A stretch of DNA of 12,500 nt from Halisarca cf. caerulea. Taxonomy: Eukaryota; Porifera; Demospongiae; Chondrillida; Halisarcidae. Numbering within the stretch: position 1 is the first letter of the stretch; each line of letters opens with the position of its first letter. The translations under genes and the position numbers were made by a program. The stretch spans positions 4,290,001 to 4,302,500 of the forward strand of contig CAUJGJ010000397.1 in assembly GCA_963170055.1 (NCBI GenBank), read 5' to 3'. This document shows positions 6,307 to 12,500 of this stretch, in pieces. The notes below the pieces were generated by a model, which worked only from the letters and a program-made list of their open reading frames with translations, searched no databases and was not told the origin of the DNA.

Positions 6307-8736
6307 GGAATGGATGTGTGGTGATCCTCTGAGTTGAAATTCTACTCTCCAAAAGAAATCTGTTACCTCTCCAATTGGCCTTCCAGATCCCTTTATGATT
6401 TCTTTCACTAGGGACTGGAAGCGGTGTTGAAAATGGCGTGTTGTGACAACAGGATTGCTTGTCATAAGTGTTCTTCTTTCTTCATCAGATAACTCGTCCA
6501 CTTGTTCATTGGAGATATTCCTTCCACTGCAACTTGCTAAAACCACCATCAAATCTTTCCAATGGTGATCATCTGCACTAAATGTAATAAAGAAAGTGGG
6601 TGGACCAAGTGTACGTAGCATTGCAAACAGTTGTATCCTTGCTGATTGCCAGTACGCTGCAGTTCCTCTAATGTCTCGCATGAAGCTATAACAGTTTTCA
6701 CGAACATCGGGATTTTCCCCTACTCCAGTGCTACGCAATTCTCCCGCTGTCAAAGTTTTCTTTTGTTTGTTCTTCCTTCCGGATGTTGGATTTCGAAGGC
6801 GGAGAGCAATTGATATACTACTTTGTAATTTTATTGCTTCCACAATGTTACACGCCCAGAATATATATGATGGGTGTTTGGCCCAGCGTGAATCTTTACT
6901 CATTATTCTTGATTGAAAATAGTCCAAAGGTGTAATTGAAAATTGTCGATGAGTACCAAATCCATTGTTTCCATTAGGGTAAAGTGTTGGAAAAGCCAGA
7001 ACCTCAAGTTGTTGATCGTTGAAAATGCTCAGTGGAGCGCAGGTGATCTTCTCAAGTTGATGCACTGGAAAAGTACCTTCTTGCAAGTAGTTGGTTACTG
7101 GTACATCTGGCATCAGGAAATCACTGCGGACAACACCTGATTCTTCCATTGCCTCTTCCTCGTTTTCAGTTTCCACAAAGTTCTCCTGGCAATGCTCTGT
7201 GATTTTCACATTCTTGTAAGCAGAGTTGTTTTCTTTCAACCATTGCAATGCATTCATTACAATAGTATAGCGACACCGATAATACAATGACTTGGATTCT
7301 TTCGATGCGGTGGGTGGCTTTATGTACACAATGTCGCTACCAGTCGCTGGTCGTGGAAGTTGATTTAAGACTTCAGTCATGGGTGATGGAAAGTTGATCA
7401 CCTGTCCAGTTATTCCTCTTTGTCCACCACGTGGCAGAAGAACTAACTTCATAAATGGTGCAACACGTGCAATGAGGCGCTCTTCCATGCTGTTCAGGTC
7501 TTGAAGTTCTTTAGGTACAGAAGCAGTACTCATTCTATTCCACCTTGAAGTGCTGGGAATTTTCTTCCTATTCAGTGCTGATATACATCTATTGCAGAAC
7601 CATTCAGTAGTAACGAATTGTGAATTTCCAGTTACATGTGATGTAAGTTTATTTGCGTCCTCACTTGAACACAAATGAGCATTCTCTTTATAGCACAACT
7701 TTAGACATGCAAAGCATGCACAAGACGGTCCATTACATATAGCCCTTAAGAATTTGTCCCTGTTCGAGACAATTTGTGCTTCAGACTTGGTCAGTGGTGC
7801 GATTTGCTGCTGTTCTGAAAGTCCAATTTCCTCCATAGATTTACTCTGCTTTCTTTCCCGAGCTTGCTTCTTACGTAGCCTATCTTTCTCCAGCCTTGCT
7901 CTTTTTGCTTCCTCTGATTCCCCCTCTTTCCATCGTCGCTTCCTTTCTTGCTGCTGTCGGACCTTTCCCTTTAATTCTTCATCCTCATAGTTCTTGCCAA
8001 CTTGTTCTGCACATTTTTGCTTTTCCCTGGCTTGCTTCTTTTGTAATCTTTCCTTTACCAGTCTTTCCTTTTTTGCTTCTTCGGATTCCCCTTCCTGCCA
8101 TCGCCGTTTCCTTTGGAAAGCATTTTCCTTCTTCATTTCTTCCTCTTCAGTTGCCATTTCCAACTTAACTTTCCTATATTTTGCCATCATTTCCAGTCTT
8201 GCTGTTCGTTCTTCAGGAGTTTCTTTGTCCAGCTGCTTCTTTCTGTATCCCTGGTACACTTTAAGTTTTTTAGACCTCATCTCTTCAGTTTCCTTCTCTA
8301 ATCGTTTCTCTCGATTTGTAAGCAATACTTTCAGCCTTTTATCTCTTTCTTCTGCTGTTTCCTTTTCTAATCGCTTCTGCTGGTTTGTAACCAACGTTCT
8401 GAGTCTTTTATTCCTATCTTCTGCTGTCTCCTTTTCTAATCTCTTCTGCTGGTTTGTAACCAACTTTATCAGCCTTTTATCCCTATCTTCTGCTGTCTCC
8501 TTTTCCAAACGTTTGTGTTGATTTGCAACTAATATCCCTAGCCTCTTGTCATGTTCTTCTGCAGTCTCCAGTTCAATGCGTTTTTTCTGTGTAATCTGCA
8601 TCACTTTAAGTCGAGATTCTCTCCGTTCTATACTCTCTTTCTCCCGATGTTTCCTTTGACTCATAGCAAATTGTTCCAGTCTATCTACAACATGAGAATT
8701 GCTACTTTTTTTCTTTGAGTTCCTTATCCTTGTCAC
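6304..8736 (-). CDS. Helitron replicase, N-terminal part: charged repeats, DUF6570-like region, Helitron_like_N with HUH
   Basis: Residues are counted from a GTG at 8736, which is unlikely to be the true start; the protein probably enters from the 2A leader frame. Positions 29-189 are seven tandem 23-residue units rich in Lys, Arg and Glu. Two copies of a KRRW(Q/K)EGESEEAK unit follow (210-238 and 266-294). This is very probably a long helical, DNA- or RNA-contacting stalk. Next is a Cys-rich part (C334, C339, C341, C344, C348, H354, C356, and C381/C384 as CNRC) that may bind zinc. Then comes a LLPRGGQRGITGQVINFP segment typical of the DUF6570 region found in Helitron proteins. The Rep N-domain (about 595-810) includes TPLDYFQSRI, SFMRDIRGTAAYW, FFITFSADD and ends with the HUH motif HIH (807-809; 6310-6318). 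The role is single-strand nicking and joining in rolling-circle transposition. The frame stops at TAG 6304-6306, and the remainder of Rep lies in the same frame beyond. Confidence 0.87.
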   Translation of the reverse strand: MTRIRNSKKKSSNSHVVDRLEQFAMSQRKHREKESIERRESRLKVMQITQKKRIELETAEEHDKRLGILVANQHKRLEKETAEDRDKRLIKLVTNQQKRLEKETAEDRNKRLRTLVTNQQKRLEKETAEERDKRLKVLLTNREKRLEKETEEMRSKKLKVYQGYRKKQLDKETPEERTARLEMMAKYRKVKLEMATEEEEMKKENAFQRKRRWQEGESEEAKKERLVKERLQKKQAREKQKCAEQVGKNYEDEELKGKVRQQQERKRRWKEGESEEAKRARLEKDRLRKKQARERKQSKSMEEIGLSEQQQIAPLTKSEAQIVSNRDKFLRAICNGPSCACFACLKLCYKENAHLCSSEDANKLTSHVTGNSQFVTTEWFCNRCISALNRKKIPSTSRWNRMSTASVPKELQDLNSMEERLIARVAPFMKLVLLPRGGQRGITGQVINFPSPMTEVLNQLPRPATGSDIVYIKPPTASKESKSLYYRCRYTIVMNALQWLKENNSAYKNVKITEHCQENFVETENEEEAMEESGVVRSDFLMPDVPVTNYLQEGTFPVHQLEKITCAPLSIFNDQQLEVLAFPTLYPNGNNGFGTHRQFSITPLDYFQSRIMSKDSRWAKHPSYIFWACNIVEAIKLQSSISIALRLRNPTSGRKNKQKKTLTAGELRSTGVGENPDVRENCYSFMRDIRGTAAYWQSARIQLFAMLRTLGPPTFFITFSADDHHWKDLMVVLASCSGRNISNEQVDELSDEERRTLMTSNPVVTTRHFQHRFQSLVKEIIKGSGRPIGEVTDFFWRVEFQLRGSPHIHS
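7855..8109 (-). repeat. Pair of 29-residue EGESEEAK repeats in the Rep N-terminal region
   Basis: Residues 210-238 and 266-294 share 23 of 29 positions, including KRRW, EGESEEAK and KKQARE. The copies are 56 residues apart. They form a second repeat family directly after the 23-residue repeats, in the same basic/acidic alternating style, so the stalk seems to have grown by unequal duplication. Confidence 0.8.
8170..8652 (-). repeat. Seven in-frame 69-bp (23-residue) tandem repeats in the Rep N-terminus
   Basis: Units start at residues 29, 52, 75, 98, 121, 144 and 167, every 23 residues. The core is KRLEKETAE(D/E)R(D/N)KRL followed by a variable TNQQ-like end. The three central units are nearly identical; the outer ones (29-51, 144-166, 167-189) are diverged, as expected for expansion from the centre. 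The 23-residue period with alternating KR and EE clusters predicts a long charged helix. Confidence 0.88.
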
Positions 8737-9532
8737 TGCAATCCATTACAGTAGATATACAATTTTTCTTCTGTTTATCTTCCATGCTGTCTACAGGTCC
8801 TGGATTACGTTCGACATCGCCAGCTAAGAGTAACAGTAATAGTAATAATCGTGCGTAATAAAACGAACGTTTCGATAAGTGCTCATTAAACACAGAACGG
8901 CGACGTCTTTTTATTACTACTGAAAGGACAACATAATGCGACATATTTGTCAGATTTGGACATATTCGTAGAAAATGAAATTTCAGCTCTGTACACTCTC
9001 TGTAGTTAGTTTCCTTCTTACTGTGAGTCAAATTATTACCGAAATAGTGTTGCGTATTTTCAATTTGACTCACATTACATTTATTAAACGGACGAGTCAA
9101 TACAAAATCGATAGCAAACATCAACAGCATTATAAAGGAAACAACCATTACACAAAAACATTTAGAGTTTAATGAATTTAATATTATGTTACATGAACAT
9201 TTGGGCCCAGGATTCAATTCTACATCCCCAGAAAGTAGTAAAAGGAAATAGACTAGGAGAGGAAACACTAAATTATCTGAGGTACAGCCCGTAGCTGATA
9301 AACAGCTCTTGTGGACAAACTTGACTATCTGGCCATGTGGATAAATGTGAAATATGCAAATGTTGCACTTGTGCTGACTACATAGACATTTACAAGTAAT
9401 ACAATATAATAACTCAGCTACATGCTGTTGCACCAAGCTATACTGGTGATTACGTGCACCATAAATCTTGCTAGAAACTCTACCCTGCAGGAAAAGAAAA
9501 AAACATGGTATGTCATGATAAAATGAATTCAC
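8702..9532 (-). CDS. Helitron leader reading frame with two 2A ribosome-skipping motifs
   Basis: Residues are counted from a GTG at 9532; the frame is open to 9586 and has no ATG before codon 129. Motif 1 is GDVELNPGP (102-110), motif 2 is GDVERNPGP (238-246). Both fit the 2A consensus D-V/I-E-x-N-P-G-P. Each follows a hydrophobic stretch (PLLVYFLLLL at 91-100; eight Leu at 229-236). A third hydrophobic segment (126-145) lies between them. Several ATGs precede motif 2; the one at 8942-8944 has A at -3 and would give a 50-residue leader up to the final Pro. After motif 2 the frame runs VDSMEDKQKK and overlaps the Rep frame, ending TAG at 8702-8704. Rep is in the +1 frame, reached if one base is lost from the A7 tract at 8706-8712. 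Expected action: the ribosome omits the Gly-Pro bond, releasing the hydrophobic leader. Motif 1 would need a spliced upstream exon to be translated. The motifs are certain; function is inferred. Confidence 0.7.
   Translation of the reverse strand: MNSFYHDIPCFFLFLQGRVSSKIYGARNHQYSLVQQHVAELLYCITCKCLCSQHKCNICIFHIYPHGQIVKFVHKSCLSATGCTSDNLVFPLLVYFLLLLSGDVELNPGPKCSCNIILNSLNSKCFCVMVVSFIMLLMFAIDFVLTRPFNKCNVSQIENTQHYFGNNLTHSKKETNYRECTELKFHFLRICPNLTNMSHYVVLSVVIKRRRRSVFNEHLSKRSFYYARLLLLLLLLAGDVERNPGPVDSMEDKQKKNCISTVMDCSDKDKELKEKK
8706..8712 (-). other. A7 homopolymer where the 2A leader frame and the Rep frame part
   Basis: On the minus strand the sequence is AAAGAAAAAAAGTAG. The leader frame stops at this TAG. 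The Rep frame, blocked upstream by a TAA, is open only from about 8745. The two frames can join only within about 8702-8745, and the A7 run is the obvious place. One A fewer would make leader and Rep a single frame. Causes could be a sequencing or assembly error, an indel in this copy, or a +1 frameshift; a -1 slip would not reach the Rep frame. Confidence 0.75.
8795..8821 (-). other. 2A peptide motif 2, adjacent to Rep
   Basis: The codons spell GDVERNPGP with no deviation from the 2A consensus. Eight consecutive leucines and an Ala precede it. Only 11 codons separate its final Pro from the start of the KNCIS segment and about 30 from the frame change into Rep, so the Pro would be the first residue of the mature replicase. 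Confidence 0.9.
9203..9229 (-). other. 2A peptide motif 1, distal
   Basis: The codons spell GDVELNPGP, again a full 2A consensus, preceded by PLLVYFLLLLS. It sits 136 residues before motif 2 in the same frame. No ATG lies upstream in the open frame, so translation through it would need an upstream exon, a non-AUG start, or the piece is a leftover leader. Confidence 0.88.
9485..9502 (-). other. Candidate 3' splice site feeding the leader frame
   Basis: Read on the minus strand, TTTTTTCTTTTCCTGCAG is followed by GGTAGAG. The long pyrimidine tract and CAG/G match a strong metazoan acceptor. It lies upstream of 2A motif 1 in a frame without an ATG, so an exon starting at 9484 and joined to an unseen 5' exon would explain how motif 1 gets a start codon. 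No matching donor was identified. Confidence 0.4.
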
Positions 9533-9711
9533 ATAACTAAATTGGCTTCTGAAAGCCCAGCGAAGCAGTAAATACTTTTCTATGTGTTATGTGTGTGTGT
9601 TTGCTTGTTGGTGTGTGTATGGACATAGCGTAGTAAGAAAAGGTATGTTAGTGCATGAGTATGTGGGGTGGTTGTGATGTATAAACTTAAGTTTGTATAT
9701 TTTACATATGT

Positions 9712-9713
<2 letters not shown>
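9533..9713. other. Intergenic, no gene; grades into GT-rich repeats
   Basis: Holds a minor 14-nt hairpin (GGCTT/AAGCC, 9544-9557), short GT runs from about 9589, and the first copy of the ~80-bp spacer unit described separately. The Helitron 5' end should lie here or further right, but no convincing terminus is seen. Confidence 0.5.

Positions 9714-9744
<31 letters not shown>
9714..9744 (+). repeat. (GT)n microsatellite
   Basis: Uninterrupted GT dinucleotides, then GCGCACGCCCACGTG, so purine-pyrimidine alternation continues for several more bases. Such tracts can adopt Z-DNA. Confidence 0.95.
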
Positions 9745-9747
<3 letters not shown>

Positions 9748-9780
9748 ACGCCCACGTGTATGTGTGTGTGCATGTATGGG

Positions 9781-9798
9781 TGTGTGTGTGTGTTTGCG

Positions 9799-9842
<44 letters not shown>
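9781..9842 (+). repeat. (GT)n microsatellite with few interruptions
   Basis: GT dinucleotides broken by TTGC and GC near 9793-9806, then a pure run to 9842. Confidence 0.95.
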
Positions 9843-9844
<2 letters not shown>

Positions 9845-9972
9845 CATGTGTGCAATGTATATTACAGTAAGAAAAGGTTAAATTAGTGCAGCAGTATACC
9901 ATATGGATGTGTGGGGTGATTGTGTAGTATAATCGTATATTTTACATTTTCTTACACATGGATGTGAGTGCT

Positions 9973-10038
<66 letters not shown>

Positions 10039-10040
10039 TG
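9973..10040 (+). repeat. (GT)n microsatellite with one GC interruption
   Basis: GT dinucleotides with a single GCG step near 10000 and a TTT at 10034-10036. Confidence 0.95.
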
Positions 10041-10231
10041 CATGTGTGTACAATTTTAGTGCAGTAATAAAAGGTGTGTTAGTGCAACAGTATATTGTAT
10101 GCATGCATGGGCTGATTGTGGATATATTTTACACAATTTTCTCATTTATAGTACATAGTATGCATGTATGTGTATGACAATGTGTAAGTGTTAGGTATAA
10201 TGTTAGAAATAAAGTGCGAGGTTCACACCAA

Positions 10232-10381
10232 TATAAATAACTCTTATTAACGAATAGAGTGAAAATACACACAAAAAAGGGAGCGATTCCATTACTCCGT
10301 GTTTGAGTACATCATGTTACACGATTTTTAGCATAATTTATTCTTACGTGTGATTCTTACGTAATCGCTTTGTCACGTGAC
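10232..10381 (+). promoter_or_regulatory. Promoter-like region with TATA-like, bZIP-type and E-box palindromes
   Basis: CCAAT overlaps a TATAAATA box (10232-10239). ATTCTTACGT occurs twice (10340-10349 and 10353-10362), and the second merges into the palindrome TTACGTAA (10357-10364), a bZIP/C/EBP-type site. Then comes GTCACGTGAC (10372-10381), a perfect 10-bp palindrome around the E-box CACGTG, like MITF/TFE-type sites. The cluster lies 200-350 bp before a series of good splice donors on the plus strand. The motifs are visible; promoter function is inferred. Confidence 0.4.
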
Positions 10382-10399
10382 TAAGGAAGGGGAAATTTG

Positions 10400-10882
10400 C
10401 CAAGTGGGAAATGTTGGTTCGCTATCGAGAAGACTTTTCTTACATGAATACTTCCCATAGCCTTGTTACAGTCAGTAGTTGTATTCGAATCGCTACTATT
10501 TAGTCTTTTAACAATATTTATTGAAGTTTGATTTGTTCAAGTTCAGATTGTTTGTTCGGTTGCGCGAAGAATATTTGTAAGTTACACGAACTGTTGCTAT
10601 GATGTTGGCCTTGTCTTGACCTATTTTATGCTTTTTTTGTAGGGAATTTCATTCGCGTGCTGACTATGGAGCAATTGTTAAATTGACTAGAATACGCTGA
10701 AAGGACTTGTTAGAACTTTCCACTTCTACGAGAGTTAAAGGAACATTTTCTTAATTTCGGATACCCCTAAGAGGTAAATCTGCTATTGCATACCCTGTGT
10801 GATTATTATGAGTAATTACTGATTCATTTTTATAGATTCCCGACGCCAAATTTGTATTTCGACGGCATCATCGATCAACACG
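10400..10882 (+). ncRNA. Putative spliced transcript with very short introns, no long ORF
   Basis: Three consensus donors and two matching acceptors are in phase on the plus strand. Donor 1 is TTT/GTAAGT at 10577, with acceptor CTTTTTTTGTAG ending at 10642 (intron 66 nt). Exon 2 is 10643-10773. Donor 2 is GAG/GTAAAT at 10774, with acceptor TTTTTATAG ending at 10835 (intron 62 nt). Exon 3 is 10836-10882. Donor 3 is ACG/GTAAGA at 10883, with a possible acceptor TTTAACAG ending at 10958. The transcript start is unknown; 10400 is a guess. All three frames of exon 2 contain stops, and its only ATG opens a six-codon ORF, so this is a 5' untranslated region or a long non-coding RNA. The region is less repetitive than its surroundings. 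A chance set of splice-like motifs cannot be excluded. Confidence 0.35.
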
Positions 10883-10884
10883 GT

Positions 10885-11060
10885 AAGACTGTTTGTATTG
10901 TATCATTCTTGTCTTACTTGTACTTTTTTGAACATCATCATGTAACTTACTTTAACAGTAAGTAAACTCATGTTTTAACATTCAATTTATTTATATTACT
11001 TTTGTACTTAATGCTAAGAATTTTAAATTTATGCTGACCAATGTTTGAATTAGAACACAT
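10885..11060. other. AT-rich unique sequence, no gene
   Basis: Apart from the possible acceptor near 10958 and a GTAAGT at 10958-10963, nothing recognisable is seen. There is no ORF of note on either strand. Confidence 0.5.
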
Positions 11061-11258
11061 CGGATGAATGTATGTGTGCATGTGGTTATGTGCATATCAG
11101 TTAGTATTCCAATAATAATATTTTTATTACTTATAACACACATCACAGTGTAAGACTATAATCATGAGCGTATGTGTATACACATGTACATGTCTCAGTG
11201 TGTGTGCATGTGTATGCGTGTACATACATGTCTCAGTGTGTGTGTATGCATGTACATG

Positions 11259-11261
<3 letters not shown>

Positions 11262-11291
<30 letters not shown>
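11262..11291 (+). repeat. (GT)n microsatellite
   Basis: Pure GT run inside the GTACATG-rich block. Confidence 0.95.
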
Positions 11292-11294
<3 letters not shown>

Positions 11295-11570
11295 CATGTA
11301 CATGTCTTTGTATGTGTGTGTGTTTATGCCTTAACATAACCACTATTCCTTACACTGTGAGTGCTATCATTATGCCTTCCATTTTATAATTTCTCAGTAT
11401 GTGTGTGTGTGTGTACGTATGTACATGTCTGTCTGTGTGTACGTATGTACATGTCTTAATGTTTGTGTATATGCCTTAACATAGCCACTATTCCTTGTAC
11501 TCTGTGAGTGCCATGCCTTCCATTTTTTACAAGTTTCTGTAATTATCTCTCTCTATGTGTGTACAAGTCT

Positions 11571-11572
<2 letters not shown>

Positions 11573-11634
<62 letters not shown>
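11573..11634 (+). repeat. (GT)n microsatellite, the longest perfect array in the window
   Basis: About 31 uninterrupted GT units, followed by CACGTCCACATG. The absence of interruptions suggests recent expansion and likely length polymorphism. Confidence 0.96.
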
Positions 11635-11635
<1 letters not shown>

Positions 11636-11869
11636 ACGTCCACATGTCTCCGTGTGTGTGTATGCGTGTACATGTCTTAGTGTTTGTGTTTATGCCTTAA
11701 CATAGCCACTTTTCTTTACACTGTGAGTGCTATGCCTTCCATGTTTATAAATTTTCTGTAATTTCTCAGTGAGTGTACATGCGCACATGTACATGTCTCA
11801 GTTAGTATGTGTGTAAATGTTTCAGTTTGTGTGTGTACATATGTGCACAGTTTAAGATACATTTACTCA

Positions 11870-12460
11870 TACAAATACACACATTCAACAAACAATTGAC
11901 CAACATACTTTACATAGTGAACAGTATATAATGTATTAGTGGCACAAATACACATTGTACACATATACATGCACAGACAGAGAGAGACACAGAAAAACAT
12001 GCATGTACACACACAAACAGTTTTCATACCATATGTGACCATATATAAACACAAATGTACTTATATTATCTTACATTCACACATACACATGCACATGCAC
12101 ACACATACAACTATGTACAATTGCACAGACAGACATCTGAACTAATTCCCAATGACAAAGTCTACACACAGGCACATGTGCACACACACACATACGAACA
12201 CTCATAAACACACACACACACACACACACATACACACACACACACACACACAACTATGCACAATTGCACAGACAGACATCTGAACTAATTTCCAATGACA
12301 AAGTCAACACACAGACAGGCACATGTGCACACACACACACACACACACACTCATGAACACACACACACACACACATACACACTCAATTTTCCTTACAAAA
12401 TACACAAACATATTCCACACATTCTTACATGAATGTATAAACAAACATACCTCACATCAT
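11870..12460 (+). repeat. CA-rich minisatellite block, opposite strand polarity to the GT blocks
   Basis: From about 11870 the plus strand becomes rich in CACACA and ACATACA and poor in GTGT. CA runs lie near 12180-12192, 12207-12251, 12328-12350 and 12359-12377. No gene is seen in either direction. Confidence 0.8.
12108..12382 (+). repeat. Two tandem copies of a ~143-bp unit
   Basis: CAACTATG(T/C)ACAATTGCACAG begins at 12108 and again at 12251. The following GACAGACATCTGAACTAATT, CCAATGACAAAGTC and GGCACATGTGCACACAC occur in both in the same order. The copies differ by a few substitutions and by an added ACAG and CA-tract length differences. This is a young tandem duplication. Confidence 0.85.
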
Positions 12461-12500
12461 AGACTCTTAATACCAGGACTGGAAACTTGCCAATTTATAC

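Larger units (their letters stand above)
2422..9532 (-). mobile_element. Autonomous Helitron-type rolling-circle transposon (Rep-helicase-OTU with 2A leader)
   Basis: The coordinates are the coding extent, not the termini. The minus strand encodes, in order, a leader frame with two 2A motifs, a Rep domain with HUH and Y2 motifs, a PIF1-like helicase and an OTU-like domain. Rep plus PIF1 helicase in one polypeptide defines autonomous Helitrons. OTU domains are known from Helitron and Helentron proteins. No endonuclease (APE-like) domain and no RPA domain were seen. Two single-base lesions, a frame change at 8706-8712 and a TAG at 6304-6306, suggest a recently disabled copy. Neither a 5' TC end nor a 3' hairpin-CTRR end could be located securely. 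Confidence 0.88.
9631..10140 (+). repeat. Minisatellite: three ~80-bp units separated by (GT)n arrays
   Basis: Copies lie at about 9631-9710, 9865-9950 and 10061-10140. Shared parts are a GTAAGAAAAGGT-like start, TTAGTGCA(A/G)CAGTAT, ATGTGTGGGGTGATTGTG-like text and a (TA)TATTTTAC end. Each is followed or preceded by long (GT)n: 9714-9744, 9781-9842 and 9973-10040. The unit plus its GT tract is the real repeat, with a period near 200-235 bp. Reading frames within it are artefacts of GT repetition. Confidence 0.75.
11170..11870 (+). repeat. GT-rich minisatellite block with GTACATGTCTCAGTGTG motifs and three ~80-bp spacers
   Basis: Many copies of a GTACATGTCT(C/T)AGTGTGTGTG-like motif alternate with (GT)n. 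Embedded are three copies of a conserved spacer at about 11321-11400, 11461-11555 and 11682-11770. It reads TATGCCTTAACATAGCCACT, then CTTT/TTCCTTACACTGTGAGTGC, then TATGCCTTCCATTTT, and ends near TTTCTGTAATT. These are a different family from the spacers at 9631-10140. No gene. Confidence 0.75.

Noticed and set aside
6304..6330. An intron spanning the TAG, because CCTAG/TGG resembles a splice acceptor
   Set aside because: The Rep protein motifs run directly up to and directly after the stop with the expected spacing, so no removed segment is needed and no pyrimidine tract is present.
7754..8521. Plus-strand Ser/Phe/Leu-rich ORFs opposite the Rep repeats (up to 175 codons)
   Set aside because: They are the complement of the Lys/Glu-rich tandem repeats; their periodicity comes from the 69-bp units, not from a real protein.
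8702..9532. The 2A motifs as remnants of an inserted RNA virus
   Set aside because: No viral polymerase, capsid or protease sequence flanks them; the surroundings are a Helitron replicase and hydrophobic leaders.
9544..9557. GGCTT/AAGCC hairpin as a transposon terminus
   Set aside because: A five-base stem is expected by chance, and it would lie at the 5' side of the element where Helitrons do not carry the terminal hairpin.
9580..10177. His/Thr-rich and Cys/Val-rich ORFs on both strands
   Set aside because: These are translations of (GT)n/(CA)n in different frames with no other content.
9631..12382. CRISPR array, because of regularly spaced repeats
   Set aside because: Repeats are diverged, low-complexity and of unequal length, spacers are themselves related, and the setting is eukaryotic.

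Overview
The window looks like animal nuclear DNA, most plausibly a non-bilaterian or marine invertebrate. The evidence is indirect: two metazoan-type transposons, long (GT)n/(CA)n arrays, and putative introns of only 62-66 nt on the plus strand. Very short introns are common in some sponges, but no host gene is recognisable, so the host assignment is weak. No rRNA, tRNA, CRISPR array or bacterial gene is seen.

Layout. (1) Positions 1-2279, minus strand: the interior of a Ty3/gypsy-superfamily LTR retrotransposon. It carries an aspartic protease, then a zinc-binding DD35E integrase with a GPY/F tail, then the first ~70 residues of a reverse transcriptase cut by the window edge. Integrase before RT is the domain order of the Gmr1-like lineage. 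A TAA stop (210-212) separates integrase from RT in the same frame. (2) About 2422-9500, minus strand: an autonomous Helitron-type rolling-circle transposon. Its main protein has charged 23-residue tandem repeats, a Cys-rich/DUF6570-like region, a HUH-Y2 Rep domain, a PIF1-family helicase and a C-terminal OTU cysteine-protease-like domain. (3) 8702-9586, minus strand: a leader reading frame with two perfect 2A (ribosome-skipping) motifs, each preceded by a very hydrophobic segment. The second runs straight toward the Rep N-terminus. (4) 9587-10180: (GT)n arrays with three diverged copies of an ~80-bp unit. (5) 10180-11060: mostly unique DNA, plus strand, with promoter-like motifs and three well-formed splice donors that delimit tiny putative exons without a long ORF. 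(6) 11060-12460: a second microsatellite/minisatellite block, GT-rich on the plus strand up to about 11850 and CA-rich after it.

How it works together. The Helitron would nick and join DNA with Rep (HUH plus two tyrosines) and unwind it with the helicase. The 2A peptides would release hydrophobic leaders from the replicase co-translationally, and OTU may act as a protease. This copy is probably not active as it stands. A one-base frame change in an A7 tract (8706-8712) separates the 2A leader from Rep, and a TAG stop (6304-6306) lies one codon after the HUH motif, cutting Rep between its HUH and tyrosine halves. The most interesting observation is the pair of 2A motifs attached to a Helitron replicase, a combination I do not know as a described arrangement.
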